From Ianthella basta (taxonomy: Eukaryota; Porifera; Demospongiae; Verongiida; Ianthellidae): DNA of 64,000 nt. The notes under the pieces were generated by a model, which saw nothing but the letters and a program-made list of their open reading frames with translations, made no database searches and was not told where the DNA came from. Below are positions 1 through 12,148 of the stretch, in pieces. Positions within the stretch are counted from its first letter, which is position 1, and every line of letters begins with the position of its first letter. The stretch is taken from positions 1,975,586-2,039,585 of the forward strand of contig OZ025883.1 in assembly GCA_964019415.1 (NCBI GenBank), given 5' to 3'. Position numbers and translations under genes: made by a program.

Positions 1-415
1 GCTGTACGTATGTCGTCAATAGTAATGCATTCAAACATACTATCTGTCTGTGTCTGTGCGATGGCCCTACCTAAGTTTTCCTTCTCAGTATTCCTTCTCG
101 GTATTCTTTGCTAGTATTCTGTCTCAGTATTCTTTCTCAGTATTCTTTTGTGCACTGGCCTCATGCAGTCTAGACTTGTTAACAGGCTACATCAAAGCCT
201 TTGTTTCCATGACAACCTATAAATGTTGCAACACCCAATTCTATTCTCTATGAACGTCTGATTGTTTGGTCACCTGTCTTTGGCTGGAATGCAGTCCAGC
301 TGGTTGTTGCCATGGTTACAGGTGACCCCACGTCAATTTGTTTGATATCATTTGCATTTTTATTGCTTTTATTAATATATTATGCATTCTGTGCGTGGTT
401 AGTGTTGTCACTATG

Positions 416-618
416 TACAATGGGTTCGCGATTTCTAGTCCTGATTCGCATTTGCGCATTGCACTCGATCACGTGAGTAAAGTATTGGAACGATAGGCTC
501 ACACGTAGATCGAAGCATGTGTTTATCCCGTGCGAGCCTATCTATCCAATACTTTACTCACGTGATTGAGTGCAATGCGCAAATGCCAATTGGGACTAGA
601 AATCGTGAAACCACTGTA
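416..618. repeat. Palindromic MITE with TACARTGG ends
   Basis: Two arms of about 85 bp form an inverted repeat around a short centre. The left end reads TACAATGGGTTCGCGATTTC, and the reverse complement of the right end reads TACAGTGGTTTCACGATTTC. Both ends sit in TA dinucleotides, as expected for a Tc1/mariner-type non-autonomous element. No coding capacity is seen. A diverged second copy lies about 240 bp downstream. Confidence 0.7.
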
Positions 619-857
619 TTATGGGGAACTAGTAGTGTTGCTACTAGTGGCACAGTGTATGAAGTGTCGTTACACATTAGTGTGATGTATGTTGAGTGAC
701 AAGTTGACAACGTGTAAACACAGTGCAATTTTGTCTCCGACACTTGCCATGTATGTGACCTACAAACACCCGAGAGTGGCACACATCTCTGCAGTTGTGT
801 GTGTGTATTTGCTTCATAACAGGTGAAGAGCACTACAGATACGTGAAGCTGTTCCAT

Positions 858-1073
858 TTCAGTTGTGTCACGATTTCTTGTCCCAATTGTCAAATGCACT
901 TGCCCTCAATCGCGTTGAGTAAAGTACTTGGGACAGCACATTCTCACGTGTGTAGTAACATCAAACAACAATCTAAGCACATGCAAATGTAGTGTTTCAA
1001 TACATTACTCACGTGATCAAGTGCAGAGTGCAAATGTCTAAAGGGACGAGAGACGAAATCGTAAATCTACTGT
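858..1073. repeat. Second, diverged copy of the 416-618 MITE
   Basis: The left arm (TCACGATTTCTTGTCCCAAT) and the reverse complement of the right arm share the order of motifs seen in 416-618, including the CACGTGA segment near the loop. The arms have drifted, so this copy is older than the first. Confidence 0.55.
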
Positions 1074-4000
1074 TATGTCTCCTTTGATATTTTGCATATG
1101 ACTATATAAGGTATGCTGAGCCACACTAGGTGACTGCTAGTAACTGAAGGAGAGTGCTGTGTGTGTGTGTGTTCCTGTTGTGTTGTTAGAGGTGTTGTTT
1201 TCTAAACAAGACAGTTGCCACACAGCCTCCAGGCGCTGAGGCTGGCATCACCACTTCTGATGCAATAATCCTCTCATGGTTTGTCTTACTTGAGGTGGCT
1301 ATCCCACACACATGTGGCTATTCCAAACATGTGTGCTGTCTACTCTTCAATGCTTTTGAGCTGCCACCACTCGATCTACTCAACTGTCCCATTGTCTTGG
1401 AATAGTCCAGACTATCATTGCATGACTGAAGTCACATTTGTTATGCATTGCACAGCCAATAGCTCACCCCCACAGGTAATCAGCCAGACGTAAAGCAAGC
1501 CACTGTATGCAGTAGAGTCCCTGTATGTCACTGATATCCCTAATTGAATGCTTCCACTTGTAATGAATACAGGATGGAGCCACTATTTGTTGTGCATTGC
1601 TCAGTTGGGATGAGTGGATGTTCACCCCCACTCTAAATCAAGCAGCTATACTGGCTATGGCAGCATTGAATGGACCTATCTGTTTCATTGTCAACGCAAT
1701 TGAATTGTACGGTGATGTGTGAGCGCCGTGATGCGATGTCTCCTTGATGTGAAGGCCCTACTGATAAATTGTGCAGTTTGAGCAGCTTTGAATTCTCCAA
1801 ATTGCCGATTTAAGTTTCAGTGACTACGTACGTAGTTGATGGAACTGTTAATCCAATGGACAACACACATCAGGGCAGACTGGGTCACTGATCCATGTGA
1901 ACAAACTTGTGATAGATCACATGCCATACAGACGTACCTGTCATTCAGTATTTCTCACTGAAGACTTCGTAGACTAAATGTATTGTATTGCTACTTGAAT
2001 GGTAGTTGTTCTTGATCTTGTCTTTAAATACACAATACTGACATAGGAATCAGTATAATCTGTACCAATAGCGTGCGTATATACAGTATAATCGATGGGA
2101 AAGTGACTTTCAATTCGATTAGCTAAACTATATTCGAAGGCTGAAGTTGAAACCAGTTTCAACTGCTTACACTCCATTGTTGAGTTCAAGTTGCATTTCA
2201 CCTGAGAGGTTTATTTGGGAAACTGACCAAGTCATCATTCTTTGTATGAATGGGGGAGCTGTACAATTATTGTATGTACGTATGATAGTCATTTGTAAAA
2301 GAAAGTCAAACCTCTTTCACTGCAGTTATTTCAGTATAATGGTACGTACATGCTATGGAGATGGAATCAGTTTCAAAAGTATCCATTGTTATCATTGAGT
2401 ATCCATTGTCGTCGTATCGAGTTCACACAGTGTTTCAACTTGTGCGTGTATTGAGTGGTTTGGTTGCTATGTACCCTCACCTTAGGCCTATGACAACGAC
2501 CTATTGTATATAGTCCTTTCACAGCTGTTGTGCATTACCACGTTACAGCTGCTACAGTTGTGGCAGTTTGACACCTCACTTCAGTGCCAAGTTGCTTGTA
2601 TGCTCAAACCTGTTGGTTTGTGTGCACTATATACAAAGGATTGCAGAGCTGTTGTCTGTTAGTCCTGAGTAGCCCATATCCTTCCTACGTATGTTTCCGC
2701 TGTTGCACATGTAGGGGGAGAAGGTTTACGCCTGGTTGCTACACAGTAGCCAGAACAGTGGAAAGGACTAGCTACGCAAGAGTAGAGGTCCATGGGATGC
2801 CGTTGTAGTGAAACATTTACCTCACGCAATCCATGTCCCCACAGGATGTGTTTATGCATGAGGTTATATCCAGGGTAAATTTGTGGCTATGAACTAGAGT
2901 CCTTACACCTTGTATGGGGTGTGGCTTACGCTACTTAAGTGCTTTAATGATCTAATGCACCATTGGGACAACCGCAATCCCCTCTGCACTGAGTCTTGAT
3001 TGATTAATCGATTGATTGATTGTCAAATTAGCTTGAGGAGGCCATTAGCTCACAGGAGCTATTGTAAACTGCACCCAGTTATGCACTGTGGTCATAAACA
3101 TGCCAGACACTTCTTCCCTATTTCACTGGAGCCATGATGTTGTGTCAGTTGTGTCATTAATTAATAGTGGGACACCATTTCATTCACACCACTTGGTTTG
3201 TTTAGTATGATACATGCCTTCACATCAAAGTGATCTTATCTGCTCATTCCTTTTGATGTGTTTGTGTAGGGAAGGTGATAGACAACATTGTTGTAATCTC
3301 TCTCTACCCTAAGGGCATATATGGAAATTGCCACTCAGCCTTGCACTGTATTCCACCATCCCCACACCCCCTTTGTTAGATGAGGAGGTGACAATAGAGA
3401 GTTATGTCTGTGGCATTCCCCACACAATCGGTAGTCCCACAGGTGGCTATTCTCATGCATGTACTAAACAAATGCAAGGCATTGTGGGGCGAGCCAGAGC
3501 GTGCAGCAGATGTGAGACAAACCAAAACATAGTTAGGGCATGCAGGGCTATGTAATGTGATGCATGCAAACACAAGTACATTGTGAGTGTGCCTGTTTGC
3601 CAGTCTGTGCTGTCTGACTGTGTCAGTCTTCGAAGCACGACAGGCCCTCTTCCTTTCTCGCCGACGCTGTAGATGCGAGTCTCTGGCCTCTGCTGACTCT
3701 GGTCCCAAAGAAGCCATCCGGCATAGCTATTGTTTTGTGTGCCAACGAAAGAGAAAGTAGTGGCAGCGCTTTTACAAACTTGTTAGTCAGTGAATGTGCG
3801 ACAGAACTAATTGTGGTCACTGGTGAGCCTGCATCCGCTAAGTCTTTGGTCCCCAATCAATACCAAGTGTGCACAGGACGGTGAACGCTGCAGCCTAGGG
3901 CCGCAATTAACACTATGGGCCGGTGAAAAGGGCAGCCTAGGGCTTTAATCAACACTAGGTAACCGAGTGTGGTCATCTTGAATGGCTACATGGGAATTTG

Positions 4001-4861
4001 AGCCAAGATGAACAATGTATACAATTATACCGACAAAATTGCCAGCAGCTGCGTCAGTGTGGGGCTTGCTCAGGCTGGCCCCAATAATGCTATAGTGTTA
4101 TTGTATATGTACTGTATTTATACTGGTAACACACATAGTATTTTACATACTGCATATAAAGGTCGTCATACTATATATTAGTACTGCACATTTACTGCAG
4201 CTGCTGCGTCTGTTAATGTGTGTAGTGTATGTGTTGTGAGCTATGGTGTGGCTTCTTTACTTGCCTTAGCAACACATTGTTTCCTTTGAGTGAATAGTTG
4301 GACAGTGACATGTCCCACATGGTAGCCTATTGTCTGAGAGATGTGGCCTCCACTTTGTGCGGGGTGGTATCACACAAAGTCTAGAATCAACTCACTAAGG
4401 CTGCAGGACAGAGGTAGAAGCGCCATGTATGCTAGCAAGGGCCACGCCCAGGTCAGTAATGTTTTATGACGAAATCCATTTTACAGTGCATGTGTCTGCG
4501 GTTTATACTCTGCACTGCCTTCGTCCTGATGATTTATTATCTAATTGTCTGGAGATTTCTTTTAAGTCCTGAGGCGTGTTCTACTGTTGTCTGCCGTTTT
4601 TACTAATGTTCCTAATAGTATGTGCAATATGAGAGATAGGTATGGTTGTGTCTGTGTGTTGGGGAGGGGAGAGGGTGACAGACTCCATCAGGAAACAGAC
4701 AGGTATACGTAGAAGAACGATGCCCTTCCCACTTGGACCCCGTATACTGTAGCTCCCTTGTCTTTACCGTACTACACTTACATATTTGTAAACAGACAGT
4801 TGAGGGAGTAAGATGTGCATGCATGTGTAGTGTTGTTGTAGGTCCTGAACTCTTCTTCTCA
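1074..4861. other. Stretch with no recognised gene
   Basis: Only short open frames are present and none shows a recognisable domain. A small GATT-type tandem run (about 3000-3020) is the only evident structure. An unrecognised exon cannot be excluded by eye. Confidence 0.4.
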
Positions 4862-4977
4862 TTAACCCTCAGCGCCCATGCGCCACAGGGTTACGGTAGT
4901 CATCTGCGTTTGTCTGGCACACCTTATTTTTGCCCTACAGCCTATGAAGCGGATTCAGAGCAACACTAATAGCTTCA

Positions 4978-5574
4978 GTGCAACAATCTCTCCTGAATAA
5001 AACAGCGATTTCGCTGAAATGGCCATGTTCAAGAGCTAGTAACAGGCTGTGTTCCGCCGTCATTCAACAGGGCCAATGGAGAAGAACTATATTGTGCAAT
5101 GTACCTGCACAAGTAGTAGTAGATACGCAGGGCGACAGCTATATGATCCAAAATTGTGCAATCAAAAATGGTTGGGTGACACCCAAAGGGCTGCATAATC
5201 ATCAACACTGTGTAGTGTTATTGGGACAGGGTGCAGCAGAGTGTAGAAAGCGAGGAAGTTGCACAAGAAGTGTGACTTCAGCTACACTCCATGTGGTCTG
5301 CAAAAGTGCGAAGTCAGCGAAACTGTATGCCCTAGTTATAAAGCGACACATATACAGTGCCAAGGGTTCTTGCACTTTAGTGCTCTTGTTATTGCATGGA
5401 ACGGAAAGGATGCTGCATGATAATGAGAAGCAGGCTTTAGCATCTACAGGTACACAGCAGAGGTCAAAATACATGACTGTGAGGTCAGATGTTGTAACAC
5501 TGCTAATTTTACTAGGTCATTTCTACACACACACACCTACTGCCAATGTGGAATCACATGCTCACATTCTATAA
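4978..5574 (+). other. 198-codon open frame, unrecognised
   Basis: This is among the longest non-repeat open frames of the left part (198 codons from an ATG). The translation has no signal peptide, transmembrane run or domain I recognise. A frame of this length can arise by chance in 64 kb. A stretch just upstream (about 4862-4900, TTAACCCTC...GGGTTACGGTA) looks like a short dispersed repeat also present near 56548-56585. I would not call it a gene without transcript support. Confidence 0.12.
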
Positions 5575-5760
5575 GAGCTTGTACAGAAATTGACTTCAAT
5601 TTTGCAACTGTGTGATGTACGAATGTGCAGTAGAATTTCATTCACACTGCTTTTGTCACCAGGAAAGCAGCACTGTTGTGTTGTCTTCTGCTGATGCACA
5701 GCTAAAGACAGTCTCCCACAGTCTCACTGGTGGTTGACTGCTCTTCTGCAATCCTCACCT

Positions 5761-5838
5761 TAGCCTCGTTTCCAGGCCGTCTGAGTTAATTAGTTCCGCC
5801 CAAGCACTAATTAACATGGGCGGCCTGGGACGAGGCTA
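5761..5838. repeat. 78-bp palindromic element
   Basis: The two ends are inverted copies (TAGCCTCGTTTCCAGGCCG against CGGCCTGGGACGAGGCTA), with a second inverted pair (TTAATTAG/CTAATTAA) inside. The TA at each end fits a very short MITE. Confidence 0.6.
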
Positions 5839-8209
5839 TCTTCACCTTTGACTTATCTTCTTCTTAACTTGTCACCATATCCTGATTTGTCATGTGTACT
5901 CCTTTTAAGATTCACACATGTGGCGTGCAGCTATGTGGAACCACCTTATAAAGTACACTCTAAAGTCAGGACGCCTTTCTGATGAGGACCCAACCTTCTG
6001 TCCCAGCTACGCATACATATTTTATAGAGATGTGTACAAAACTACCTCTGAATGAGGACACCTATCCGATCAGGACCCTTGGGCCTGTCCCAAACTGTAT
6101 CACATGCATACATTTGGAATGGACAGGTGTCCATGTAAACTGTCATGTCAAGAGACATTTTAATGAATATTAGACATGATGATGTCACCTAACTACCATG
6201 GAAGTCCTTTGTTAGTCTTCTTTATCACTACCTACAGTTCCAAAGTGTGGTTTGGCACTCTGTGGCTACATCACAGACATTGCGGCTGCGGCCATATCAC
6301 ACTTCCTTCGCCTGTAGTCTCACTTTTCCAGGCATCCCTTCACAGACCACTGCACCATATGGATTGACATCATCTATTAGGAGCTTTGATGAAGGAATGC
6401 ATGACTTGGATGTGAATGGTTAAGCATAGATAGATTCTTGTTCAGTGCTGTAGTGGATCAAGGTCTTTGCGCATGCTTAGCGTGAAATGGCACTGTGTGA
6501 TGTGAGGTGAACAGTCTGTTGATGCACCTGTGTGATCTGTAGTGTGGATGGCTCAGATACTGTAGGTACACATATACCATCTGTAGTACCTAATTGATTA
6601 ACAAGAGCAATGTTGGTGTAGCATAGGGAGTATTCCCTCACTGTTTGTTGGTTGGGGGGAGGGAGGGGGATGGGGGGAGATTAACCTACTTGTTTACCTC
6701 TCCTGTGAAATCCCCATGAGGGGGGGGGGGGGGGGGGGGGGAATATTATTCCTCTTATTAATGTTGCAGGGGCTGGATCTACATTGTCTGATATATTATA
6801 AAAGTGAATTGATCATGACCAAATACACTGCAGAAAGTTTCTTTCCTCCCCTCCAGTGCATGCATAAATTGTGAGTTGTATGTTTTCTGTTATCATGTCA
6901 AAAGAGGTCAGCATTACGTAGTTGTCCAGTTGGTGTTGGTGACAGCCTGGTAGGAGAATAACAATGCAATGGCATCTCTGCAGCTCTGTTGCTTCTTGAT
7001 ATTATTACAGTGTGTGATCTTGTGTGTGAGGGTATTATGTATGTATGTATCTTAATGTATATGTGTGTGTGTGTGTCTGTTCACATGTCTACAGGTGCAG
7101 GGGGGGGGGGTATATACAGTATGTATTTTACTATCGAATTCACATGGGAACACTGGAAGTAATGCAGAGTGTTGTAGTGTGGGACTCTTGATGAAGTCAG
7201 CTAACTGTTTGATCTCTAAACTGAGATAAACTCAGTTATGGGAGCGGCAGCTGCAATAGGAAGTTACATCACCTGGGGACAGATATGACCGCCTTCAGTG
7301 TCCCGTTATGCATGCCATCCATGTTCTTCATAAGCCTATCTCCTTGCTTTGTTTGGTCTCCTCTGCATTCCTCTTGACTACTCCCACATGTTTTCACCTT
7401 GGCAGTGTAATCTAAATAGTGTGATCCTTGTTTTGGGCAGTATCCCCGATGGTGTGATCAAAACAAGCCCACCTTTGTTGTAATCAAGACTCTTTATCAT
7501 AAACGCTAGACATCGAATTGCATCACAAGTGCAGGTGCCCTCAGTGCAAGACTACTCGTCTTCTATGGCGCCTACTATACCTTGAACCCTGCGTGGTTCC
7601 GAAGGTAATGGAAGAGATGGTGACTGCATGAAACTTGCGTGCTCAATCGCAAGGTATTGTCCATTGCCAAGGGCAAATGGTGATTATAGTACAGTGAGTT
7701 ATGATTATCTAATGGCTGTGGACCTGTTGTGGTGAGCACATTTGGCTTGGTCAGTGCATTTCCAATTTAGACGCTAAAGCTTAAACCTGCAAAGTACGCC
7801 TTTTTCTACCAAACACAGGTGACTTCCTATGAATCTATGAATGACCAGTGTGTTTACAGTAGGAGTACGATTTTCACTTTGCACTGTATATATACACACG
7901 GCTGAATTGAATTTGGGAACCAGACTGGCTGTGTATGGTTAATCAGTTTGGTTGCCTGCCTGGCTTTACCTGACCAACATCATGGTTGCAGGTAAGGTGC
8001 TCCCTTCCTGATCCAGAGAGGAAAACCTCTGTCTGTTTAACTGGCTGGCATATCAACTTTTGTTTTAGGGTATCTCTGCAGACCATGTTCTTAGGGCTCA
8101 CTTGTGCCAGACTGTGATTGGTCGTCCTCTGTGTCAACATCGGGTTATCAGGTGCATGAACCCCTTTAAGGTTATGAATGGGGGACATTTGATAGCTGTG
8201 TGCTTTTGG
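5839..8209. other. Intergenic stretch with homopolymer and low-complexity runs
   Basis: No gene is recognised. It holds a fragment resembling the interior of the TACAGTGG element family (about 5964-6100, repeated 'tctgaatgaggacacc' type phrases), a G-rich segment at 6650-6680, a 22-base poly(G) at 6720-6741 and a short (GT)n near 7060-7080. Confidence 0.4.
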
Positions 8210-8215
8210 TGTGTT

Positions 8216-8281
<66 letters not shown>

Positions 8282-8318
8282 GTGTGGTGTGTGTGTGCGT
8301 GTGCGTGTGCGTGTGCGT

Positions 8319-8355
<37 letters not shown>

Positions 8356-8364
8356 CATGTGCGC

Positions 8365-8426
<62 letters not shown>

Positions 8427-8430
8427 ATGT
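8210..8430. repeat. (GT)n microsatellite with GTGCGT interruptions
   Basis: About 220 bp of nearly pure alternating GT with an interior (GTGCGT)n block at about 8298-8331 and a GCGCGC interruption near 8362. Alternating purine-pyrimidine of this length can adopt Z-DNA. Open frames through it on both strands are artefacts of the repeat. Confidence 0.95.
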
Positions 8431-10450
8431 GACTGTTAGCATTAGACAGAAATTCACCACACTCTGGCGTCAATGTGACAGTAGGTGTTGCACAAATTGC
8501 CCTATCCATTAGTAGGGAAGTTGAGGTGTAAAATAGTATTGAACCTCCTCCCCCTCTCAGTCCCTCCTTACACACATAAGTGAACAAGAAGTGTCTCAGT
8601 CTGTCTGCCCCTGCCAGCCCTTAAGTCTGAGTGGTATTCATCTTCACTCCCATTGGTGTGGTATGCATATCCGTAGCTGTGTCCTGTGAATCATTGAATA
8701 TAGCATGGATTCGCTCATTAGACTTCAACCCGTAGAAGTGACTGAGGTCTTTGATCATTTCATGCAAGCACACATTCCAATGACAATAAGTTCAAGGGTT
8801 GATGGTTAAGCCCCTACCCTATTACCAAAGAGGCACAGTGTCTCCTTAGTCAGTGGAAGATTTAAGAAGGATTTGCCACACAGTTGTTTATTTAGTACAC
8901 TATTGTTGTTGTGGGGTTCCAGAGCCCACTGCATGCTCACACATCATTGGTAACATTTTGCGGTAGGTGAATTAATGTGCTGCGAGGCATTCTTATCCTC
9001 AGTCCCACGTCTCATGTTCCTACTTTTATAATAACTTGCACTGATGTGCCAGTAACGCAATCCATGTACTCTTGTGATGCATAGAATGTATGCTGTGATG
9101 AAGTTTGTATGTTTGTGTCTAGCAAATTATAACAGGCAGGACGTTGTGGCTATAAGGCGTGCTATTACTGCTAACACTGAATTCATATTTGTATGTGTGA
9201 GGTCATCAGCTGTTGTTTGCATAGGCTTCCCTACTGTATGTTTTCAATACTGGCAGCCAACGAGGCCTTCAGTGATGAACCCCATCTCCTGTTTGGCTCA
9301 CTTATTGTCTGCTGCACCCTTTGCTCAGAAGGTTGTTTTCACAACAATTCTGCACTGTATGCGTTACATTCTTCCACTGTTGTCAGGTTCGTGTGCAGTA
9401 ATAAAGAGAGACAGAGTGGCCATCTCCATGCATACACATATAAAAGGGTCTACATAATTTATAGGGGACTTAAGCCGCCCACCTCTACACACACTCATCT
9501 ACATATGCATGCGTATGTACACACAGATGTGCATGTAATTATCTCCACGTTCCAATAATGCCTGTTGCCTTGTCATGTTGCACTGTCCACGTGTCATAAC
9601 CAGCTGCTGGTCCTTATATACGTAGTACGTATGTCTTGTATGGTACTGTATGTGCATTCATGTCCAATCAGAGCACACCGCTTATTACTCTGTTCTACAG
9701 CATTTGCCTAATTGGGGTGTGTTTGAGTGGCTTTACAGCCATATAAGGGCATAGGAGTATAGTCTTTTTATGGCTTCCCAGTGCACCTGGTTAGTGAGTG
9801 ATTCAAGTACTGTAATTGTTTTCCCCTATTGCCTAAGGGGCCACCCACCGAGTCCCACTGGAGCCTATAGATGGAAGTTATCAATTGTGCTGCTGCAATA
9901 ATGTGCATTAACACTGACTACCCGATATCTGCTTATAAGTCCATCTGGGACAGTCAGCCAGCCATGGAGTACAGGTTATTGGCACACATTGAAATGCTTT
10001 AGAATTTAGTGCTCAATCTGACTCAGTTAGAGCATAACTGGTTTAAGCAATGGTGTTACATCGATTCATGTAGTAATGTCATTAGCCTGCAGCCCTGTCT
10101 TAACCACAGTTATGCACATTGGCAATACAGCATAATATGCATCCTATTCACCTGGTTATGGCATATACTGGTGGGCCATGTATGGGTAGTGGAAGGGCAA
10201 CTGCATGTGTGATACTTTCCTCCTAATGACCTTTCCTGTGATTCATTTAGGAGTCACATGAGGTGGCTCATGGGTAGGTGCATGTGTTTAGTTGCTGACT
10301 CAGCTGTGGTTCTCCAATGTTGTGTTCTGTGGGTGATAACAACCACAATTTAATTGCCCTCTTCCTCTTAATGACACTGCTATGATGTTAGGATCACATT
10401 TTATGCATGTCTTGCCACAAATTGGTAGAGGCTCATTGCTACGGCATAGG
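8431..10450. other. Stretch with no recognised gene
   Basis: Several open frames of 60-127 codons occur (for example 9074-9457 plus) but none shows a domain or credible splice context that I recognise. Confidence 0.35.
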
Positions 10451-10584
10451 TAGGACTGGGCAAATTCTTGAGCAATCACGTAGCAGAAACAGAATGAATG
10501 TAAAACTGAAGACCTTCGTGGTCAAAACGCTTTACATTCAATCTGTTTCTGCTACGTGATTGCTCAAGAATTTGCCCAGTCCTA
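10451..10584. repeat. 134-bp near-perfect palindromic MITE
   Basis: Arms of about 53 bp (TAGGACTGGGCAAATTCTTG and its complement at the right end) flank a short loop of about 27 bp. Mismatches between arms are very few, which suggests a young insertion. The ends fall in TA. A transcript would fold into a long hairpin. Confidence 0.8.
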
Positions 10585-12043
10585 TATGTCTTGCCACAAC
10601 GCCACCTTATGTGGAAGGCATGTGTGTGTTGTGGTTTGGGTGTGGAGTGCAGAATAGAAATCAAAGGGATTGGAGCCTCTTGTCGCAGGTCTACATAGGT
10701 CCTCATTTTAGGTGATGTGATTGTTGATCCTAGACACTAGCTGATTAGCACTGTAGTATTTATTAGGTTGTGGGTTAGTTCATAGGGTGTTGCCCTCCTT
10801 ACTGGTATAATGTTTTTTCTAAAGTAAGCAGTGGAATGGTCCCTGATTGCATTTCACTGTGTATTTCTTGAGATCTATTATGGTAGTCTCCCCCCCTCCC
10901 CCCACTCCAACGCCCCCACGTCGATGCACCCCCCCCCCCCCCCCCCCCACCTCCCATGTGGCCTTAGTCATAGTGGCTGATTTTCTGTGTCACTTTGTGT
11001 AAGTGCTTCCTCTCCCTGCTTGTGGTACTGATGGATCTGTACATACTTGGAAGCCATACCTAACCAGTCCAACAGCTGCATCACTGGACAACAGCTGCTA
11101 GTAACCTGGCTGTGTGGAGGTGCAGCTGTCTATGCCCGTGATGTTACAATGTAAAAGAATGCACTGCACAACAATCTGCCTGGTTTATAGCTAAGTGGCA
11201 AAGGGATTCCACGAGGACTGCGGATAGCCAACTTGGCACTTTGAATGCAAACAGTATGGGTCAACTCCTTTCCCTTGATGTCTCATTAAACTAAAGTTTA
11301 GTCGATGGAATTGCTGTTTTGCACCAAGGATGTATTTGATCCACAGCTTCATCACACAGCAATTGTATGCTTGATCATGTGTCAATGAGTTTATGCATCT
11401 CATTTCCACATTTCACTGCCCCCAGTGGCTTATCCATGGGAGTCTGCAGGTTTGTATAGAATGTGTGGCATGCTTGTTTTTTGATTGCTCAGACATTGGT
11501 TGTTCCTGGGGTACTCGGCTGTTGGGATTATCTGTAGTTGTTATGGAAGTGTGTGTGTAAATACTGATGATCATGATTGTGGAAGTGTGATGTTAGTGTA
11601 TACATACTGCATAGCATAAACTGTTGGCTCACGTACGTACACTCACACCCAAGCACACTCGCACACAGACACCTGCACACTCACATATAACCATGCACCC
11701 GTACAGTTACACATACTGTACAAACCTCAATCATATGCACACAGACATACATACGTACATACATACTTACTGTACACACATGTACAGACATAAACACATG
11801 CACAGTCATTGCAAGTATGTAGATATATATATCGGGTGCTATGGGATGTGTTGTAGCAGGCATGTACAAGTAGTCTAACTATAACTGTGTAAGGACAGAC
11901 TAGTCAATTAACATGAAACAAGTTCATTAATAAGTGTATGTACTGTATTTGCTATTTGAGCCTACATATAGTGTGTGTGTTTGCTCAATTTCTGCATATA
12001 CTTTGTGCGTACAACTGATTTACATATGCATTCTTGAAATCAC
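10585..12043. other. Intergenic stretch with poly(C)
   Basis: No gene is recognised. A 20-base poly(C) lies at 10929-10948 inside a C-rich patch, and a CA/TACA-rich tract lies at about 11635-11800. Confidence 0.35.
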
Positions 12044-12148
12044 TCCCAAACTGTGAGCAGTCATTACCTAGGATATGAACAGGTAGTATACACAGCTGTC
12101 ATGTGTCATCCTGTCTGTATCCTAGGTAACGACTGCCCAATTTTGGGA
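12044..12148. repeat. Palindromic element around CCTAGG
   Basis: The ends (CCCAAACTGTGAGCAGTCAT and its diverged complement) and an inner pair (TTACCTAGGATA / TATCCTAGGTAA) are inverted repeats separated by about 40 bp. It looks like a small MITE. Confidence 0.6.

Noticed and set aside
4978-5574. 198-codon frame as a novel gene
   Set aside because: The length is within chance for a window this size and no protein feature is seen. It is kept only as a low-confidence note.
8102-8587. Long His-Thr and Cys-Val open frames on both strands
   Set aside because: They are translations of a (GT)n microsatellite. The same applies at 22307-22791, 47119-47521 and 58667-59341.
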